Assembly: GCF_029024925.1 (NCBI RefSeq)
Contig: NZ_CP118962.1
Span: 1,272,001-1,336,000, forward strand
Direction of reading: 5' to 3'
Length of the DNA: 64,000 nt
Source: Enterococcus faecalis
Lineage (GTDB): Bacteria; Bacillota; Bacilli; Lactobacillales; Enterococcaceae
Shown here: piece by piece, positions 62,331 to 64,000 of the stretch
Position numbering within the stretch: the first letter of the stretch is position 1
How the letters are laid out: each line of letters begins with the position of its first letter
Notes under the pieces: generated by a model
Told to the model about the DNA's origin: nothing
Database searches by the model: none
Seen by the model: only the letters and a program-made list of their open reading frames with translations
Made by a program: the position numbers and the translations under genes

Positions 62331-62528
62331 TTCTATTGCACGCGTGGGACATTTGCGGTACGCTTTTAACACATTCTCGCGTTCGTTTTCTGGAATAAAT
62401 TGTTGTCGAGCATGCGGCTCGTCTTTAAAAAGGACAATCCCATGATCATCATAATCAAATATATTGGGCGCATAAACTTGACAAAGTCCACAAGCAATAC
62501 ATTTTTCAGGAACTAAACGTGATTGCAT
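62310..62528 (-). CDS. fer: Ferredoxin
   Basis: The 72-residue protein has four cysteines arranged for one [4Fe-4S] cluster: Cys10, Cys13, Cys16 in KCIACGLC and Cys60 in KCPTRA. This single-cluster type is common in Firmicutes beside ypbB and recQ. It transfers electrons in the cytoplasm. ATG at 62528 is preferred to a GTG at 62540, because the GTG is too close to the AGGATG site. It is divergent from the YpbB-like gene with about 35 bases between starts. Confidence 0.9.
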   Translation of the reverse strand: MQSRLVPEKCIACGLCQVYAPNIFDYDDHGIVLFKDEPHARQQFIPENERENVLKAYRKCPTRAIEISKNEC

Positions 62529-62563
62529 AAACAGTGACACATCCTATCTAAAAGAGGTTTACT

Positions 62564-63598
62564 ATGGAAGCAACTTTTATTTTAGCGTTATTATCTCATG
62601 GATACAAGGTACGTGCATCAACTTTGTATCATCTTTTAAAAGGCAAACGGACTAGCTCTGTTTTGATTTATGGGTTTTTATATGATTGTTTACGATTCAT
62701 TGGCTGGTGGCCAACGATTTCCGAACAAGCCTATTTTCAATTTCTTGAAAAACTTTCGAAGGCGAAACAAATTCAGTATCACAAAGAGACAAATGAGATT
62801 CAACTAACAAAAGAAGGGCAACTATTTTTAAAGGAGCACCATTTTTCGTTGCTGGATTATCCTGCAATTGATCTTTATCGTTTTGGCAGAAGTGATCGAG
62901 AAAGTTGGCAACTCATTCAATTTGCCGTGCAAGTGACTTCGTATTTATCATTTGAGGAAAAACAGTATATTCCACTTTTATCAACACCGATTCCGCAACT
63001 ATATTTGAAACGATGGTTACAAAAAGACAAGAAAGAGCAGCGCATTCAATCAATCAAAGAAGAACTGTTGCGAGGGTTTGAGTTACTACCTGAAGCAGAA
63101 AGCGACTATTTGGTTGCGCAACTTTCTGGTTATCAGCAAACTGGCAAAGTTCCTCAGCAATTAACAAGCGATAAGACAGCTCTTGAACAGCGTTTGTGGC
63201 ACACGCAAGCGGTTCATCATTTACTGCAGTTGATAATGTACGGAGGAAACTATCCTGCTTTACAAACGCTTGTATGGCCGTATCTAGAAAAAAATCTAAA
63301 CAAAAGTATGCAAGAAACCCAACGATTGTTAACGGAAGGCAAGACGCTTCAAGAAATTGCTGAGCAACGAAAAATAAAACTGAGTACCATTCATGATCAT
63401 CTATTAGAGTTGGCTATTCAAGGGCAGCTGCAGGCGTCTGTTTATCTTGAAAAGGAGGCAATACTCCAAAACTTGGCTCAAACAGAACAAAATCCGCGGT
63501 TGTGGGTGTATCGGGATTGGCGAGCGCAAGAAGCGACGCTTTCTTATTTAGATTTCCGCTTATATCAAATCCAACAAATTTGGCAAGAAAAGGAGTGA
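62564..63598 (+). CDS. YpbB-like helix-turn-helix protein next to recQ
   Basis: The 344-residue protein resembles B. subtilis YpbB, coded in the same fer-ypbB-recQ order. Its C-terminal half has a helicase-type helix-turn-helix (LTEGKTLQEIAEQRKIKLSTIHDHLLELAIQG, about residues 255-285), which is the HTH found at the end of many RecQ proteins. It may help the neighbouring RecQ bind its substrate, but its function is not established. A GAGG site precedes the ATG, and the end is directly followed by recQ. Confidence 0.83.
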   Translation: MEATFILALLSHGYKVRASTLYHLLKGKRTSSVLIYGFLYDCLRFIGWWPTISEQAYFQFLEKLSKAKQIQYHKETNEIQLTKEGQLFLKEHHFSLLDYPAIDLYRFGRSDRESWQLIQFAVQVTSYLSFEEKQYIPLLSTPIPQLYLKRWLQKDKKEQRIQSIKEELLRGFELLPEAESDYLVAQLSGYQQTGKVPQQLTSDKTALEQRLWHTQAVHHLLQLIMYGGNYPALQTLVWPYLEKNLNKSMQETQRLLTEGKTLQEIAEQRKIKLSTIHDHLLELAIQGQLQASVYLEKEAILQNLAQTEQNPRLWVYRDWRAQEATLSYLDFRLYQIQQIWQEKE

Positions 63599-63601
63599 GT
63601 G

Positions 63602-64000
63602 TTGTTGACATTAGAACAAGAATTATTCACTCGATTTGGTTATGCAGCGTTTAAGCCTGGTCAAAAAGAAGTGATTACAAACTTACTTGACGGTATGAAT
63701 ACATTGGCTGTTTTGCCAACAGGCACTGGCAAATCATTGTGTTATCAATTTGTGGGCCAAAAGTTAGAGGGACTAACGGTAATTGTTTCTCCCTTACTTT
63801 CGTTAATGGAAGATCAGGTGCGTCAATTACAAAGACAAGGAATTAAAGGTGCGGTTGCCTTAAACAGTACGTTACAGTATTCAGAAAAGCGTTATATTTT
63901 AGCGAAAATGTTCCAATATGATTATCTGTTTTTAAGCCCAGAAATGCTTTTGCAGCAAGAAGTACTTAGTGTGTTACAACGCCAAAAAATTGCATTATTT
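63602..64000 (+). CDS. recQ: ATP-dependent DNA helicase RecQ, 3' part cut by window edge
   Basis: The first 133 residues are seen. Helicase motif 0 lies in FGYAAFKPGQKEVI, motif I in LPTGTGKSLCYQ and motif Ia in IVSPLLSLMEDQVRQL, all typical of RecQ. It unwinds DNA in recombination and repair. AAAAGGAG lies at the end of the upstream gene; the start may be TTG at 63602 (six bases away) or the next TTG at 63605. A GTG at 63599 is too close. The gene continues beyond the window. Confidence 0.92.
   Translation, partial: MLTLEQELFTRFGYAAFKPGQKEVITNLLDGMNTLAVLPTGTGKSLCYQFVGQKLEGLTVIVSPLLSLMEDQVRQLQRQGIKGAVALNSTLQYSEKRYILAKMFQYDYLFLSPEMLLQQEVLSVLQRQKIALF

Overview
The window is chromosomal DNA of a low-GC Gram-positive bacterium and almost certainly comes from Enterococcus faecalis or a very close relative. 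The evidence is a Na+-type V-ATPase operon nearly identical in order to the Enterococcus hirae ntp operon, a dipeptide epimerase that matches the V583 protein as I remember it, MapZ, class III fructose-bisphosphatase, lipoprotein signal peptides and AGGAGG-type ribosome sites. It reads as core genome with sugar-uptake islands. I saw no rRNA, tRNA, insertion sequence, prophage or CRISPR array.

Layout. 1-4.8 kb: edge-truncated flavoprotein, gdhA, pgi, a small protein and an orphan nrdI. 4.9-13.7 kb: a structured leader with an apparent transcription attenuator, then ntpFIKECGABD. 13.7-16 kb: an unknown helical protein, then an ECF sigma factor with a membrane-anchored partner behind a promoter of ECF type. 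16-24.5 kb: serine hydrolase, fbp, lysA, an alpha/beta hydrolase, a membrane protein, an unknown protein, a GNAT acetyltransferase and a MIP18-family protein. 24.6-28.9 kb: a peptide-salvage cluster (dipeptide epimerase, transglutaminase-like protein, oligopeptide-binding lipoprotein) whose first gene carries a +1 frameshift. 28.9-32.1 kb: an antiterminator and N-acetylglucosamine PTS with a leader hairpin and a cre-like site. 32.2-37 kb: a PTS operon ending in alsE, likely for D-allose or D-allulose, with a regulator whose EIIA domain lies in a separate overlapping frame. 37.3-47.6 kb: lysozyme-like protein, P-type ATPase, dnaG-rpoD, mapZ, cvfB and fur. 47.6-56.5 kb: gap, obgE, an orphan PTS EIIC, a TetR regulator, a YxeA-like protein, a cyclophilin lipoprotein, mupG and a second alpha/beta hydrolase. 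56.6-64 kb: xerD-scpA-scpB-rluB, an FMN riboswitch with ribU, a TcaA/YvbJ-like protein, ferredoxin, a YpbB-like protein and the start of recQ.

How it fits together. Several loci concern ion balance and the cell wall: the Na+ V-ATPase, MapZ, MupG, the lysozyme-like protein and murein-peptide salvage. Carbon uptake is PTS-based, with CcpA-type sites near both sugar operons. Operons are separated by strong hairpin terminators, several of them shared by convergent genes.

The signals most worth following are the ntp leader with mutually exclusive hairpins (4971-5150), the frameshift in the epimerase gene (24783-24789), the ECF-type promoter at 14214-14240, the dispersed TTAGTGTC hairpin family (14154, 32077, 40488, 51995), the promoter-proximal hairpin in front of dnaG (40621-40646), and the split PTS regulator at 33734-33744. 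Intergenic stretches 22108-22392, 23248-23459 and 18913-19127 showed nothing I can name.
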